Shown: positions 1 to 11,188 of the stretch, one piece after another
Layout: the number at the start of each line of letters is the position of its first letter
How positions within the stretch are numbered: the first letter of the stretch is position 1
Assembly: GCA_030765045.1 (NCBI GenBank)
Contig: CM060964.1
Location: 147,744,065 to 147,808,064, forward strand
Reading direction: 5' to 3'
Length of the DNA stretch: 64,000 nt
Origin: Tenodera sinensis
Taxonomy: Eukaryota; Arthropoda; Insecta; Mantodea; Mantidae
The notes under the pieces: model-generated
Told to the model about the DNA's origin: nothing
The model's input: only the letters and a program-made list of their open reading frames with translations
Database searches by the model: none
Position numbers and translations under genes: made by a program

Positions 1-882
1 TCATTGTATGCTATAAGCTGGCAACCACGACCATTGTATACAAGCTTCCATTTACGCCAACTTCTTTACAGCTGGAGTACACATCATCCTTAGACTATTT
101 CTGTACCTTAACTGAGCTGAACACAGGCCTGTGATGCATTGTATCATTTGAGTCAGGGTGAAGAATGCTTTGAATTTAGGTATGAAATTATGGGGTGTTT
201 CATTAAGAAATACAACTGTGTAATTATGCATTTTATAATTGTGTAATTATCAACCAACCACAATGTAGGCTTTGATAAGCACCTAAACGTAAATACTATA
301 CTTTCAAGTGTACTAATTTGTGTTAATTATAGGATTTTCCCACAAGTTATGAGGCACAGGATATACACACCTGTCAATTTTTGAATGCATTATTGAACAC
401 TCGAAGGATTTCTATTGCTAAACTTTTGTAAATGTTGAGCACATAAGGCTTTTTTGCATAAACATCTTTCGGGATTCCGCATACACATACTAATCACATG
501 GACATAGCTCTGCAAAGCAAATAGGCCAATGATTCATCTATCGTCAATTCATGTCCTAATGCCTGGCAGTGATTTTCTTGCACTTCTTTTCTTGATGAAC
601 CAGTCTCGTCTAATTTCTCTTCAGTTTCCTATATCACTTGGAGTCAATCACAAATGTTGTTGATCCCCATTAGTGCTTGAGCTGTCTACCTTAGGGCGAA
701 GTCATGCAAACAAGTACCACTTAGGCAGGATTTGGCAGTCACTATTGTTAATAGAAAACAGAAACAGAAGCACCTACAGCCTCTTGACACGTAGTTGATC
801 GCCACGGTACCTAGCCACTTAATGTGACTTTATCTGTGCGATAAAAGAGGGATAAAGAATTTGTGCAAGCTTTGTGTGTTGT
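1..882. other. no recognisable gene
   Basis: AT-rich sequence with many stops in all frames. I see no coding similarity, RNA gene or terminal repeat. It is probably intronic or intergenic DNA upstream of the visible SMYD exons. Confidence 0.5.
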
Positions 883-1164
883 CCACGGATTTTGTGAGCT
901 TCCAGCCTTCTTAGGGCACGGAGACCACTTGTGCGGTCACTCGTCCAAGTAGTCCACCGGTTTTGTGAGCTTTCAGCCTTCTTGCGGAACGGAGACCACT
1001 TGAGCGACCAGCCGTCCAAGTAGCTCACGGGTTTTGTGAGGTTCGAGCCTTCTTAGGGCACGGAGACCACTCGTGCGGTCGCCCGTCCAAGTAGCCCACG
1101 GTCTTTGACCTTTCAGTCTTCTTAGGGCACGGAGACCACTTGTGCAGTCGCCCGTCTAAGTGGA
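883..1164. repeat. four-copy tandem repeat, about 71 bp unit
   Basis: Four successive units begin near 883, 954, 1024 and 1095. Each runs CCACGG..TTTTGTGAG, then AGCCTTCTT, GGAGACCACTTG and CGTCCAAGTAG. Units differ by point changes and the fourth is shortened in its TTTTGTGAG part. It lies downstream, on the minus strand, of a Jockey-like reverse-transcriptase tail, so it could be the element's 3' UTR repeat. That link is an inference. Confidence 0.85.
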
Positions 1165-1374
1165 CGCTGCCTATCTTGGTCTGCCACTTGCGTGGCTACC
1201 AAAGTTCAACAGGAAGGATAGCCGGCTTGAAGGAGAACAAGAATAAGGGAGGGTTTGAGTTTCCAGGCTAAACAAGCGGGCAGGACACTGCCTTTTGGTC
1301 ATCCATCCAGCGGTTGCCAGGTCCGATGCTGCTTAACTTGTAGAATAGGTTGCATGTGAGTGACAGCCTTTCTA

Positions 1375-1900
1375 CGCAAGAGGCTGCAGGGAGTCCTTCT
1401 TAGCAAGCGATATCTCTTCCTCCTGCGAGTTGCCCTGTGGTAGTAACACCCCGTGGGTGCAATGGCTGATTGATTGGGCTGATGAGCTTAGTGTATATGG
1501 TACAGGTTCTTTCCTGCACCATGTCCACAACGTCTGGAAGACTGGAATTGGTGTGCGGGATATTGGTGGTAATCTGCGCCCAGTATCGTAGAGTATCCTT
1601 AGCACCCTGTACATCATAGTCTGTAGTCTGCGAATAATGGTTGAGCCCGCCGAACTCCAGACCTGACAGCCATAAAGATCAGGGGTGGAATAATCACCAA
1701 ATAGAGGCGTAGCTTAAGATATATGTGGGCATGTTGGATCGGGATACAGGATACAACTGCTTGAGTATAGCGTGGCCAAGTCCGCCCTGACATGAGGATT
1801 GAAAGCGAGGACACCGAGGTATTTACCGGAGGTGGCCCTTTGCTACCTAAAGCAACTTGAACCACTGCTGCGATGTTTATAGGGCTGAGTAACAAAGGGC
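1375..1900 (-). pseudogene. C-terminal reverse transcriptase fragment of a Jockey-like LINE
   Basis: Minus-strand translation in shifting frames gives the region just after the RT domain of arthropod Jockey-type non-LTR retrotransposons. A segment like KYLGV...FNPHVRADLATLY is followed by a GCQVWSSAG-like motif and then RRLQT..YRVLRILYDTGRR. Family members usually read YGCQVWG, then IRRLQ, QNRVLRIIYDTPWR here. At least two frameshifts and internal stops separate the pieces, so it is dead. It may be the 3' end of the same family whose 5' half lies at 8724-10805 on the same strand, but about 7 kb with other insertions separates them, so common origin is unproven. Confidence 0.6.
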
Positions 1901-2114
1901 ACCTCCCAATCGAAAGAAGAATTTTTTTGAATAAACGACATGTATTGCTATTTCACCATTGAATATGTGTATGAAACCCGAAAGAACCAGACAGTCATAA
2001 AATGAGAAGCTGTAAATGAAAGTGTAATTTTGAAAAATAAGTATGTTTCGTTTAAGACTAAACTTTTAATTATGTGAGGCATAAAATTAGGTTTACGGCC
2101 CATTTCCATGTTAA

Positions 2115-2345
2115 ATTAAAATTATTTTGCTGTTTAACGACGCTGTCAATTGCCAGGATCACCTCAGCGTCGCCGGTGTGCCCGAATTTGGTCCTGTAGG
2201 AGTTCTTTTACATGCCAGTAAATCTACTGGCATGGAGCTGTCGTTTTTAAGCACATTTAAAAACCATCGATCTGGACCGGATTTGAACCCGTGACCTTGA
2301 GATTAGTAGGCTAGCGTCTAACCAACTCAGCCACCCAGACTGACG
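2115..2345 (-). repeat. tRNA-derived SINE, family A, copy 1
   Basis: Read on the minus strand, 2345-2275 begins with a tRNA-like head: an A-box-like GGCTGAGTTGGTTAG and a B box GGTTCAAATCC. A body follows with TTTTTAAGCACG-like sequence, ACGACAGCTCCATG..AGTAGATTTACTGGCATG and AAAAGAACTCCTAC, then a terminal GACAGCGTCGTTAAACAGC. The same body is present at 50425-50605 and a degenerate 3' part at 14393-14475, both on the plus strand, which establishes a dispersed family in this window. Confidence 0.8.
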
Positions 2346-3360
2346 CGGCCAATTCCAAGGTCATAATCTGGACCGGAGCAGAAACCGGCTGGATCATACT
2401 CAATGTCATACACTATGCTTCCATGGCAAATTCAGTACCTATTGAGTTCATTCTCTGGATTGAACACCGTATGGAAACGCGGCTTCAAACGAATCTCAAC
2501 CACTGGGTCCGATCCGCTTACTTCGTGGGATCGGTACGAAATTGTGTTACATGGAAACACCTATCGATTTGAATCCGTCAATACGCTGCACACTCGTCAT
2601 TTTGTTTTCTTACTGAAAGTAATTTAATAAAAGAAAACAACAAAACCACTTATTGTTTCTACTATCTCATAATATATTCTTCTTAAAAACATTCAGTAAC
2701 TTCAAAACATTGTGAAAACACGTAGAAAACATATTTTTACAGGCTCGTGAACATAAACCAAGTGACCAACACAAAAGCTTGAATTATTTCCGCTTGAGCG
2801 TTGCATATTCAAAGTGATCTCATTCCTGGATTGAATTCAACACGGAAACGCGGAAATGTGAATGGACTCAATTCGAGTTCAATTCCACATGGAAAGGTAG
2901 CAACTGTCTGTTGTTTTTAGCTGGGAATGTGAAGATGCTGCGGAAAACGTGAAAGCAGTTATTGTCAAGTTATTTACTTTGTTATTGAAGCATTCACAAT
3001 ACAAATGTGTGAGCATTAAATGTGTGACAGGAGTGTTATACAACAAAACCAAGACGGAACCAAAAGTAGTAAGCAAAAATAGCTGTAAGTATAAATAAGA
3101 TTCAATAGTTGGTAGGTATAAACCGGTAAAACGTTTAAGATACTGTAGGCAGTGCAATACAATAAAATTAAAATGAGTCCATAATACAGCACCCGTGCTG
3201 CAGGAGTTGAATATTTTTTTAGCTAATAATCATTACACCTGGGCATTGGTCACATATTTTTGCGGCGGGGGGGGGGGGGTGTAGGGCTGGTTCTGTTCCC
3301 TCCCGCGAGAAAGGCACTCACGGTTGAAAACATATTTATCCATTGTTCAAATTGCGTAAG
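2346..3360. other. no recognisable gene; contains a G homopolymer
   Basis: No coding similarity seen. A run of G at about 3268-3280 interrupts otherwise AT-rich DNA. Short open frames at 2403-2627 (+) and 2879-3157 (-) have no recognisable motif and are most likely chance. Confidence 0.45.
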
Positions 3361-3915
3361 CTTTCACGGCTGTCATAAAATACAAAATTATTATCTGGAT
3401 TTGTGGGCGGTGGTCTAATGCAAAATCTCCTTCCAGAAGTTTCGGGTTTTCAAACATAATGTTAACTTCAATAGGAAGGAAGAAACAAAGCACTTAAATA
3501 AAGCTTGGCATCCAGTATTATACAAAGCCTGCCAAAAACCTGACCGGAGAAAAATTCAAGATTATACGCCATCGACAGCTTCAGCTACAGTAAATGCCAG
3601 CCCATCGACAACAATCGACAATGGAAGCAGCCCCCACTTTAACCCATCCCACGCAGCAGACAAACCAATAAACAAAGACCGGACCAACCGTCATACGCCT
3701 GTACATGCTAAGCGTATAAAACCTGTGAAACCAAACGGCTCCGTATCACTCATCGCTGAGAGTGGCAGAGCACTACGGTCATACCACTGAGTATGTTTGA
3801 CGCAGCTTCGAACGAAACGTCTGGAAGGAGATTTTCCACTAGTCCACGGCCCACAAATGTGGATAATCATTTTGTATTATATTTATGCATTTCCTAATCT
3901 CCTCTGGCAATGTAC
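3361..3915 (+). mobile_element. 5'-truncated Penelope-like element, copy 1
   Basis: The segment starts with an inverted terminal piece (GTCATAAAATACAAAAT near 3372, then at 3400-3450 the reverse complement of the ribozyme flank). It continues with the same 3' region seen in the endonuclease-bearing copy at 58620-60940: AAGCTTGGCATC, CAGCTACAGTAAATGCCAGC, ACGCAGCAGACAAACCAATA, then a hammerhead-like core and the tail ending GGATAATCATTTTGTATTA. An inverted terminal stub at the 5' end is a known property of Penelope-like elements. No coding part remains here. A solo LTR sits just beyond its end at 3920. Confidence 0.7.
3780..3830 (+). ncRNA. hammerhead ribozyme-like motif in Penelope-like copy 1 (decayed)
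   Basis: Core CTGAGTA (3787-3793), an extra T, stem II GTTTGA / TCGAAC (3795-3800 and 3807-3812), GAAAC (3813-3817) and cleavage triplet GTC. CCA before the core pairs with TGG after GTC. Relative to the homologous site at 60845 (CTGAGGA), the invariant G8 is T here, so activity should be lost. GAAAC running straight into GTC gives the minimal two-pair stem III typical of Penelope-type hammerheads. Confidence 0.6.
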
Positions 3916-3919
3916 ATAT

Positions 3920-4372
3920 TGTCACCCATCGCATTATTGTCGGCACTACCGAAAAGGAGCCGAAGGAAAGAGACAGAGAATGGCCGCATTGTTGGGGCGC
4001 TTGCCGAAAGAGAGAAAAGGATAGAGGCTTCTGGAATCTTCTGCTTTGTATTTCACCGCAATAACTGAACTTTCCAGAATAGTGCTTGGGAGATATAAAT
4101 AGCGGTAAAGTGCGACAGACAGTGGACAGACGTATGTGAAGCGTTGAGTAGTCGTGCCGACGGAGAGGGCAGACGTATGTGAAGCGTTGAGTAGTCGTGC
4201 CGACGGAAAAGGGACAGTTTTGTGACGAATTTGGAGCCGTGCTCTGAGTGAATCGGAAAAGACTTTCTTGCTGTTGCAACGAGTGTAAAAAGTTACTGTT
4301 TACGGAAATAAAAGTGTTTCTTTATCTCGACTACATCTGTCTTCTTTACTTTACACCCACCAAAAAGTCACA
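3920..4372 (+). mobile_element. solo LTR (LTR retrotransposon), 453 bp
   Basis: The segment begins TGTCACCC and ends GTCACA, with ATAT directly flanking both sides (3916-3919 and 4373-4376), consistent with a 4-bp target duplication. Inside are a TATA-like GATATAAATAGC near 4091, a polyadenylation signal AATAAA near 4306, and a GT-rich/T-rich 3' end, the layout expected of a plus-oriented LTR. No internal gag-pol is adjacent, so it is a solo LTR from recombination. Superfamily is uncertain; a 4-bp duplication is compatible with Ty3/Gypsy. It landed just downstream of Penelope-like copy 1. Confidence 0.65.
4127..4207 (+). repeat. 38-bp direct duplication inside the LTR
   Basis: CAGACGTATGTGAAGCG...GTGCCGACGGA occurs at 4127-4164 and again at 4170-4207, period 43 bp, essentially identical. 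It lies between the TATA-like box and the AATAAA signal, that is, in the expected R/U5 part of the LTR. Confidence 0.9.
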
Positions 4373-4376
4373 ATAT

Positions 4377-5579
4377 GTATATGAAATGGGAAAGTGAAGT
4401 ACATTGCGCTTTCAGATACAACCTGGCAATACGTCATGGCTACAATAGGTGGGAGGTAGGATCATGTGTCCTGTGTACCTCTAAGAAATCACGATTGAAA
4501 ATACACTTTCGTATGGGGCTTGGCTTTCTCTTTGTCTAAAAGTTTCTGGTGAGGAAGGGATTTTAGGAGAGATATTGAAAATACATTTACCTGCAGAATA
4601 GTATGGAAAAATAAAAACCACAATTATGGCAGGATCCACGTAGCGATGTTCTTGCTCTTGCATGTCAACAGTAATATTAATAACAGAGATATCTTCATAC
4701 AGATGGATGTAACCCTTCCAGCTGTAGTTCGTTAAATAATCTCCGAAAATATCAAATCCTGAATAAGTTTTCAAATTGCGAAGAATGGTTTAAATAAAAG
4801 CTTATCGGGATGCTGTAAGCAGCCATAGACGCTTAGCATAGAAATAATACAATCCATTGACGAACCTCATACTCTTAAGTTTCAGTGTAGTTAGAAATGG
4901 TATCTGTATATTTATGTATGTATTAACATGAATATGCATGAATACATATGTAGCGGTTCATGTAAGCATGGCCAAGAGACGTAGAAAACCTCTCTAACAT
5001 GAACTTAGATACCCATACCCGTAATCAAATATGGCGTATTTTGAAGCTGGCTTTTGGCTCAATAAAATTACGGTGCTGCGTCTTGATCAGGACAAATTAA
5101 CTCCATACGAAGCACGCCTAACGTTGCCCGAGGCTCTGTAACTGTGGTCGTTTTTACGCATGTCTGGCGCTCCGCCGCTCAGAAGGTCGCGGGTTCAAGT
5201 TCCACCTAGGGCATGGAATTTTGTGTCTATGTAAATGTATGTGTATGTGGCATAATTAAAGGAGTAAGATATCAGAAAAACCGAAGGAAAAAACGAAAAT
5301 GCAAAGACAGGGCAGGGAAAACTAGTGCAGAAACATAAGAGGTAAGCAGTAATACGTCCCCACTCCCGTTATATAGCATGTATAGGTTCCATATTTACTT
5401 GGGCAGGGCACAGAAGCGTCGTCGCCTGAAAACTGCACTCTTCCGTCAGACAGGTAGTACAAAATAACGCACACAAGGTGCAGCTAGATGAAGCTGGCGC
5501 TTATCCTGGAGCAGGGGTGTGAATTTACCCTCCCTCTCGTCCCCACTGCCCTCTTTCAACAGTAAGATAGAGCCAGCTA
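4377..5579. other. no gene; possible degraded SINE near 5130-5235
   Basis: No coding similarity. Around 5130-5210 there is a tRNA-like stretch with a B-box-like GGTTCAAGTTCC (5192-5203) but no clear A box, followed by a TGTATGTGTATGTG-rich tail. It could be an old SINE. The rest shows nothing I recognise. Confidence 0.35.
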
Positions 5580-5581
5580 TA

Positions 5582-7254
5582 GGTGTACAAGTTAGAAAAG
5601 AACCTCGGAAGGTGATGGTACTCACGTGACTGAACTGGGAGGGGTAAGCAGCAGGCAGCAGCAGTCCGCTAGGCCGAGTTACACTAGTCCGCTTCCATTT
5701 CCGATAATTCAGAAGCTATGTCGGTAACAGATTCTTCTGAGCCTGAGTGGTCTCCGCCATTAATGATGAAATTGTCGATGACATCATCCATTAGTCCATC
5801 TGATTCCCAGTATGTTGCTTCCACTTTTCGTAGATGATCAGAGCACTTTCTCCATTTATCTCTGGAATATTCACGGAAAGCTCCTCACAGAGCGTTTGCT
5901 TTGCACTTAAAGTTGCATTGGACAAATATTGTGCAGCTTCTCTCTTTATTTCTCCCCATACCAACTCTATTGGATTTAGATCGGTGTGATATGGTGGAAG
6001 GCGCAATACCTCGTGGCCACGTGCACTGAGGATCTGATCGATTACGTACGTCTTTTCTTTGGGCACTGACTTCACTAACTGCAATAACTCTGGTTTATGC
6101 ATATTGCTGCTGAACGACACATTGTTGTCCCTTAACCACTGCATTACATCCTTTTTCAGCGTCGCCATTGTTGGCCTTTTATTTTTCTGAACACTGATAG
6201 CTAGCATTGTCCATCACGATAGCAGAGTTACTGTGCAAATTAGGAATAACTTGCGTTTCTAACCATTTTGTAAAATTCACAGCATTCATATCATCGTGAT
6301 AATTGCCCGTTTTTTGTTTAGATTTGAACATTAGCAAAGCATTGTGCACAAACCCGTTTTCTCCTCCCGCATGGGCAATTATCAGTCTGGGTCCTTTACC
6401 CATAGGCTTTGTAACCCCTAACTCATTTGGAGACTGCCAACAAGAACTGACGGTATGACAAGCATTTATATATGTTTCGTCTAAATACACAATATTCCTC
6501 TTCTGTTCACGGTACCTACGAATAGTTCGCAGGTAATTAGCACGCCAGGACGCAATTTCAGGCTTTTCGATTAGGAGCTGCCGTTTAGAAGTACATTTTT
6601 TTTTTTTCAATTTAAAGCTTAATCGCAAAACCAGTTTCCTCAGGTATTCCCTTCTGCATACCAAACTGCCATCACCCTGTAAATCATGCTTGAGCTTCTG
6701 TATCGTTGGCACTGCTTTCTTCACTGTATAATATTCGTGTATTTTCCTTCGAACTATACCCTCAGTAAATGTATCGACTTCCACTTTCTTTTTCCTTTCT
6801 CTAGCCTTCTCTTTCGGCGTTGAGAATTTGACCTGACGAGTGGTAGACAAAGACGTAGTCCCTTTATGATGCGTTTCATTAAACTAATGGGAACTCCTGT
6901 AGCTTCACTTGTCGATGCAGCAACGTTGTAACACAATTTCAATTCACTCTTTTTATCTTTCAAGTAATTAGCAACATTGTAAACAATATTGCGAGCATCG
7001 CTTTTCAACGACCGACCAGATACGCTTGCTTTACTAGTCATGTTAAGCACTTTCGCTATTAGCCACCAAAATACGTACAAAAACTTGTTATAAAGTTTTA
7101 CACGGAACGCACTACAAAACTGCAAGTGTAACATGTGCTTGTAGGGAGCCGATCTGCACCGTGCGCTGCCGAAACAGAACTGACCCCCACCACTAGCACC
7201 ATGCGCAGCAAAGAAACGTGGTTTCTGCGCAGGTTCTTTTCTAGCGTGTATACC
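5582..7254 (-). mobile_element. complete mariner-like (IS630-Tc1-mariner) transposon with TIRs
   Basis: The left end GGTGTACAAGTTAGAAAAGA (from 5582) and the right end, read inverted, GGTATACACGCTAGAAAAGA (from 7254) form terminal inverted repeats of about 25 bp ending in GAACCT. TA dinucleotides flank both ends (5580-5581, 7255-7256), the target duplication of this superfamily. Length is 1673 bp. The single gene inside is on the minus strand and has two frameshifts. Both ends and the target site are still recognisable, so the copy is structurally complete though coding-dead. Confidence 0.85.
5791..7041 (-). pseudogene. IS630-Tc1-mariner transposase, two frameshifts
   Basis: The cut-and-paste transposase would bind the TIRs and excise the element. 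The start at 7041 (MTSKASVSGRS) is followed by a helix-turn-helix region (ATGVPISLMKRIIK), a basic linker, then the first catalytic Asp in IVYLDETY (about 6485) and the second in AIVMDNASY (about 6200). The catalytic Glu lies in LPPYHTDLNPIELVWGE (about 5965-5915). The gap between the second Asp and the Glu is about 80 residues instead of 34-37 for classical Tc1/mariner. This fits a long-spacer subgroup common in insects. Frame breaks occur near 6850-6870 and near 6190-6205. All catalytic residues survive in their own frames. Confidence 0.85.
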
Positions 7255-7349
7255 TATAAACCGGTTGTTTCTGGCTACAGTCGTGTGGTGGTGTAAACAG
7301 AACAGTGGTGGCTGCACATGCGGCATGAGAGAACGACGGAGGTTTCATC

Positions 7350-7760
7350 GGAATTGGGAGAACAAGTATTTTTTGGTTAATTTTCCCTTGCCATAAACGA
7401 AACAACTAATATTAAAGATCCATTTACATATGACCTCTTGGTGGCCCTAGATGAACTGCAATTGGAATTAACTAACCTTCAAGGCAGCACATCATTGCGC
7501 AGTTCAGGAAAACTTGGTTTGGATTTGTACACATCACTGCCGAAATCATTTCCCAAGCTGCGCCCTTTTGCAAGTAAATTACTGACCATGTTTGGTACTA
7601 CTTATCAATGTGAACAACTGTTTAACATATTGACATTAAACAAGATCCTGCTACGCATAGGCATCTTCAATACGTTCTACGTTTAAGTTCATCTAGTTTA
7701 AAGCCGGACATAGAAACTTTCATATTTAAAAAGAAACCAGCAGGGATACCAACCATGTAA
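7350..7760 (+). pseudogene. hAT transposase C-terminal fragment (dimerisation region)
   Basis: In the 7438-7686 frame and a shifted continuation to about 7760, the translation gives ELQLELTNLQG, then SFPKLRPFASKLLTMFGTTY and CEQLFN. A frameshift is followed by SSLKPDIETF. This is the C-terminal hAT dimerisation region of the GTF2IRD2/ZBED type, where FGTTYLCEQ is the hallmark. The N-terminal zinc finger and catalytic core are absent. It begins about 100 bp beyond the mariner-like element and is unrelated to it. Confidence 0.8.
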
Positions 7761-8700
7761 ATTTGGGGAATATTATCATGACTACGCTATTATATATTAA
7801 AGTGCACATTGTAAGCAATTTCAATATACTTTTCATATAAAAATTATCACGTTGATTTTTGAGAATACAGCATAGAAACTTTTAAATGTTTTACTAGTAT
7901 AAGGGAACTGCATAACAGCTATTGTATAACAAAACAAAGGTAATAAGCATGTTAATTCTATACAACTGCTTTTGTCAACTTAAAACTGACTAGAGTTACC
8001 ACATCAGTAATATGGTGAGAGAGCTGTTTCTCACCAATGTCAATATGAGCCGTCTATGTCCTTCACTCATATTCTCTAGTATCATTAACCCTTTGTGCTT
8101 TCCTTGCCAACTCTTGAGTTTAAAATCATCCATTTGACTATGTCGCCAAAGAGTTTCACCCGCAACCCGAATAACCGCCACTGTGGCACACATTCCCAAT
8201 TTGTTTACCTGCCAGTCAGAAGGAAACAGGGAGAGGTAATTGTAGGGGTAAAGAGCTTCACACTTCCAGTGCTCATCTTGGCGGCCCTGTCCTAGAGTCG
8301 ACGTTACCCAGTTCAGTAACTCGCCATCTAGCACAATGGCTCCTTTTCACTTTTCTCTTTGCTCTCAATAAAACTAGCAGCGCTCCATTATTAGAAACTA
8401 CTCCACTGAAAAGTGCTCAAAATGTTTAAGCTGCCTGCCCAAGAAGCAATATTTTAGGTGATCTGTAGCCCAAGACAGTAACAAACGCCACGTGTCTTAC
8501 ATCCTGGTAGTTTATTCTTCTCAACATTATTTTATTCTCAAGAATGTAGAGGTACCCACAGAAAATGAGTTTAGTTCAATCTTATAACGGCCAGTTTCAT
8601 CAACCGATGTTAAAGTTTAAGACAATTTTAAAGTGATGTAACATTAAACTTGACCAAGCTCTGTTACATTGGGTAATGTTAGCTTTAGCATATGTTTAAG
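7761..8700. other. no recognisable gene
   Basis: AT-rich intronic or intergenic DNA. Overlapping open frames at 7996-8334 (-) and 8095-8295 (+) have no motif I recognise, and both orientations are open, suggesting chance. Confidence 0.4.
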
Positions 8701-10805
8701 CTCTGTGTCAAATTAACATCCTCTTACCTAAGTGTGCATTTGATCAGGATGGCAACTCCTCCGGAAACCGTTTCAGCTACACAATCTTCGCGATAGATTT
8801 TGTAGCCAAGAACTGTGAAGGTCTCGTTCGGTAGAAAATGCATTTCAGTGGCGCAGGCAATGTCTATATTGTGCATGGTGAGAAAAGCATCGAAAGATGC
8901 GCGTTTGGCACGGAGACCGTTAGTGTTCCAGTTAAGGAAGGTTAGCTTTTTAAGACTAATGAGATTACGGGTTGCCATTGGGAAATACAGAAAGAAGAAG
9001 AGAACTAAGTAGCTGCGGAAGTTGCGGTAGAATGGGGGCTAGCGGGGTCCGGAAGTAGGAGAATAACTGAGAGAGTAAATAAGAGAAAAGAGTCAGAAAG
9101 GGCGTCGAAGAAGAATCCATGGGTGGGGCAGCGAAGGGACCACCCGGAGAAGAAGGAGAAGTGGAAGACGTCACTTGAGAATAAATCCTCTGCTGCGCAC
9201 CAGGACCGGTCGTTTGGTGGAAGGCTGATGGATGCTGAGACGGATGTGGCTGCTGTGGGCCTCGCTCGGATGCAGGCACTGTGCGTGACGTCGAAGGCGA
9301 AGATGTTGTTGGGAAGCTGGGTTTCTGAGATCGGCGAGATAGTCGTAGCATTAGCGCCACATAATAAGAACAGCCACGATAGTTAGCCGGGTGATCTTGT
9401 TCACAGTTAACACACTTAGTCGGTGTGGTGGAAGGGTTTTTGCAGTCGGAATAATGGTGTGTGCCTAAACATCTGACACATCGAGGTTTCAACTTGCAAT
9501 AGTTCTTGGTATGTCCAAAGTTCTGGCAGCGGGTGCACTGTGGTAGATCAGTGGTACGGCGGTGATGATCGACCTTCACGGCACTATACAGCAGTCAGGT
9601 ATGATTGAGAATGTTTTTACCTTCATCGTTATTCGTAAGTTCTGCAGCACACAAGGGCATGGGGTTCCTGTTTCAGCCAAGCAAACGTGTGACTGTTTAA
9701 ACAGGATAGTCCAGAGCACAAAGCACGTCATACACTGCCTAATCATTTAGAGAGCAAGGAAGATTACGAATGACAACAAAAAAGATTTTATCAGCTGGAT
9801 TCCGATAGGTATAATATGCTTGATTAATGGAGTGTGTGTGTGAGCTTGGTTTGAGGGCTCGTCGACAACTAGGTCATTAGGGCCCGTGATTAATGGAGGT
9901 GAAGTAAGATGTAAGACAATGGAAATCGAAGAAGTCGTAGCATAAACTTTTAGAATGGAACCCCGGAGCTCAGTGTGAAAATGTGATTTTACACATGTTT
10001 TGACATTCTTAAAAACAATTGATACTTGTGAACGTCACGGATACATATAGGGAGAATTTTCTGTTTAGGGACAATAGAAGATAGGTCTGAAGCATGTAGG
10101 TCACGAGTGTCACCTAAAGGCTGGAAGCGGTAGGAAGTGGGTACCGTATAAGCATAACGGGGCGTGTTAGGCGACGTGGAAGGCGGCGCAAGACGGAGCC
10201 GTTTGGTAGAACCAGCTGAGGGAGCTTGTGAAGGGCCGACATTGTGTGCCCCATTAGACTGGTCCGGTGTGGCACAGTACTCCATATTATCCTCTTCTTG
10301 AACAGAATTGTTAAATGTGTGAGATACCGGGGTTGCAGACAACTTAGAAGGTCGAAGGATATATCTACTCACTGGGATATTGGTAGATGATCCAGAAGGG
10401 CTCACTAACACTTGTTGAGAAGATAATGCAGCTTGTTGGTGTGGAGAGATTACAGGGCCGTGATGTCCAGGGGTCAAAGTGAAATTAGTGTGAGCTAGTG
10501 GAGTAGAATCATTATTGTGTACTGTAAGTAATGCAGAACTGACAAGGTGGCCGGTAGCTTCTGACTGGTGAGCCATGGTAATGTAATGTAGTGGTAAATA
10601 CTCCACCACGCACTCACAAACCATAGTCAAAATCACCGTATGCAGGAACACTATTTGCAGTGAAACAAGAACACACTGGCGTAGCACACGTGAACACGCA
10701 GAGAGACAGGCTGACACATGTCCAGCTCGCTCGGCTGCCAGCTTAGGACTCCGCAATATAACCGTGCGGCCACAAAATGCTCCAGATGAACACGCACGCA
10801 TTTCA
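8700..10805 (-). mobile_element. 5' half of a Jockey-like LINE (ORF1 plus start of ORF2)
   Basis: On the minus strand the region gives ORF1 (gag-like) followed by the first part of the ORF2 endonuclease, then stops abruptly near 8724. Loss of the 3' half is unusual, because incomplete reverse transcription normally removes the 5' end. The rest was therefore probably deleted or moved after insertion. Confidence 0.75.
8724..10576 (-). pseudogene. Jockey-like gag (ORF1) and endonuclease N-terminus
   Basis: ORF1 most plausibly starts at 10576 (MAHQSEATG) and has a Ser/Pro/Thr-rich N-terminus. From about 10075 to 9580, in shifting frames, it has the PRE_C2HC-type fold region (FFVVIRNLPC...). Zinc knuckles follow: CTRCQNFGHTKNYC (about 9545), CVRCLGTHHYSDC and CVNCEQDHPANYRGC. 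ORF2 starts at 8978 with LNWNTNGLRAKRASF and IDIACATEMHF, the beginning of the exonuclease-endonuclease-phosphatase domain that nicks target DNA, and ends after GGVAILIK. Frames break around 9980 and 9600-9750. The gag would package element RNA. The three-knuckle pattern supports the Jockey/I group. Confidence 0.75.
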
Positions 10806-11188
10806 AAATTAGAGCTTAAATTATAATAGGAAAAACGGGCTTTTTATGTCCCATATAGTGCTAGTACAGAACAGCTCTTCCTCCTCGAACACTGAAATCC
10901 TGTGGAATACAATGCGCCTGGCTAGTCCAGAAATGCAATAATCGTTAAGTACAGAACTGTGGTGAAGTAAAAATCTTATCTTGCAAGGCAACAGCGAAAA
11001 AGTTAGTTTCTTAATTAAACTGACGCTGTAATTAATATTTTACAGTGGGTTTAGTAGTAAGAGAGAATAATGTCGTATAATGTGAATAAGCAACGACCTT
11101 CTACGTTTCCAAATATAGGAAATTCTGTGTAACACTGTGTACTTATTATTAATCTTGTATTGGAACAGTTTTATTCTTTGCTTCACAG
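10806..11188 (+). other. intron end upstream of SMYD exon
   Basis: Non-coding DNA ending in a pyrimidine-rich tract and the acceptor TTTGCTTCACAG at 11177-11188. No other feature seen. Confidence 0.5.

Noticed and set aside
2270..2345. A tRNA gene on the minus strand
   Set aside because: A and B boxes exist, but the acceptor and anticodon stems do not close well and the same body follows in another copy, so it is a SINE head.
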